Origin: Chitinophagaceae bacterium
Lineage (GTDB): Bacteria > Bacteroidota > Bacteroidia > Chitinophagales > Chitinophagaceae
DNA length: 16,471 nucleotides
NCBI GenBank assembly: GCA_016741945.1
Contig: JACVCQ010000014.1
Coordinates: forward strand, 1-16,471
Direction: 5' to 3'
Shown here: positions 16,051 to 16,471 of the stretch, piece after piece
How positions within the stretch are numbered: the stretch's first letter is position 1
Layout: the number at the start of each line of letters is the position of its first letter
Notes under the pieces: model-generated
Seen by the model: the letters and a program-made list of their open reading frames with translations, nothing else
Told to the model about the DNA's origin: nothing
Databases searched by the model: none
Made by a program: the position numbers and the translations under genes

Positions 16051-16471
16051 ATGAGAAAATTCGTTACACTTGTTCTGTGTGCGTTGCTCAGCATTGCGCA
16101 GGTTTGGGCTCAGAACCGAACCATCACAGGTAAAGTAACAGACCAAAAAACAGGGCAAGCCCTGGTTGGTGTTACGGTATCTGCCAGTGGCACAAATACA
16201 CTTACTGATGAGTCGGGTAACTACCGCATCAGTGTTGGAGCCGCTGCTAAGTCTATCACATTTATGTATGTAGGTTATGACCGCATTGAATTACCCATTC
16301 GTGGTAATGTGGTAAATGCTACACTAAATCCTGACTCTAAGTCTTTGGATGAAGTGGTAGTAACCGGTTATACCCGTGAAAAGAGAACTCAGTTCTCCGG
16401 TGCTGCTAATATTATCAGCAGCAAAGCTGTTGAAACGGTTCCTGTAGGTTCTTTTGATCAGGCCTTACAAG
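16051..16471 (+). CDS. SusC/RagA-family transporter, N-terminal part (SusC4, cut by window end)
   Basis: The frame opens at the ATG at 16051 and stays open to the last base, giving 140 residues; the plug and barrel lie outside the window. It has a signal peptide (1-20, MRKFVTLVLCALL, cut near VWA/Q), a CarboxypepD_reg-like domain (about 24-95, TITGKVTDQKTGQALVGVTVSA) and the TonB-box-like DEVVVTGYTREKR (100-112). The beginning of the plug is SSKAVETVPVGSFDQALQ. It resembles SusC3 more than SusC1 or SusC2; by eye roughly 60% of the first 75 residues are identical. No STN domain precedes the CarboxypepD_reg-like domain. A SusD partner is expected just beyond the right edge. Family assignment is sure despite truncation. 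Confidence 0.93.
   Translation, partial: MRKFVTLVLCALLSIAQVWAQNRTITGKVTDQKTGQALVGVTVSASGTNTLTDESGNYRISVGAAAKSITFMYVGYDRIELPIRGNVVNATLNPDSKSLDEVVVTGYTREKRTQFSGAANIISSKAVETVPVGSFDQALQ

Noticed and set aside
1..16471. CRISPR arrays, tRNA or rRNA genes, insertion sequences, phage genes
   Set aside because: No regularly spaced repeats, cloverleaf-like stretches, transposase motifs or phage genes were seen. Intergenic space is small and explained mostly by terminators and promoters.

Overview
The window looks like a chromosomal segment from a Bacteroidota bacterium, probably of the Chitinophagaceae/Sphingobacteriia type. The evidence is three complete SusC/SusD (RagA/RagB) outer-membrane uptake pairs plus the start of a fourth SusC, A/T-rich gene starts without Shine-Dalgarno sequences, and promoter-like boxes close to the Bacteroidota TAnnTTTG element. 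The genus cannot be fixed from the sequence alone. All genes read on the + strand.

Layout. 3-1109: the C-terminal half of an inner-membrane RND/MMPL-type exporter, cut by the left edge. 1110-1315: a candidate terminator and a promoter-like box. 1316-5943: susC1-susD1, then a strong hairpin terminator (5972-6008). 6254-10931: susC2-susD2, then two hairpins, the second a clear terminator (10956-10991). 11189-15688: susC3-susD3, then a 21-bp-stem terminator (15717-15763). 15764-16050: an A/T-rich gap without a gene. 16051-16471: the first 140 codons of susC4, running off the right edge.

How the genes work together. Each SusC is a TonB-dependent outer-membrane barrel with a signal peptide, a CarboxypepD_reg-like domain, a TonB-box-like segment, a plug and a barrel. 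Each SusD is a lipoprotein with TPR-like repeats that captures substrate at the cell surface and closes over its SusC. Each pair appears to be its own bicistronic unit, with a promoter-like box in front and a terminator behind, so the array is a series of parallel uptake modules rather than one long operon. The susC starts are about 4.9 kb apart (4938, 4935 and 4862 bases).

No glycoside hydrolase, peptidase, sulfatase, hybrid two-component regulator, SusR, or ECF-sigma/anti-sigma gene is visible, and no SusC carries an STN signalling domain. The substrates therefore cannot be named. I see no clearly new biological system. The most notable points are the repeated modular architecture, the partly shared leaders of the susC genes, a recurring TTGATAA-like site at a similar distance upstream of each susC, and the close kinship of the SusC3 and SusC4 N-termini.
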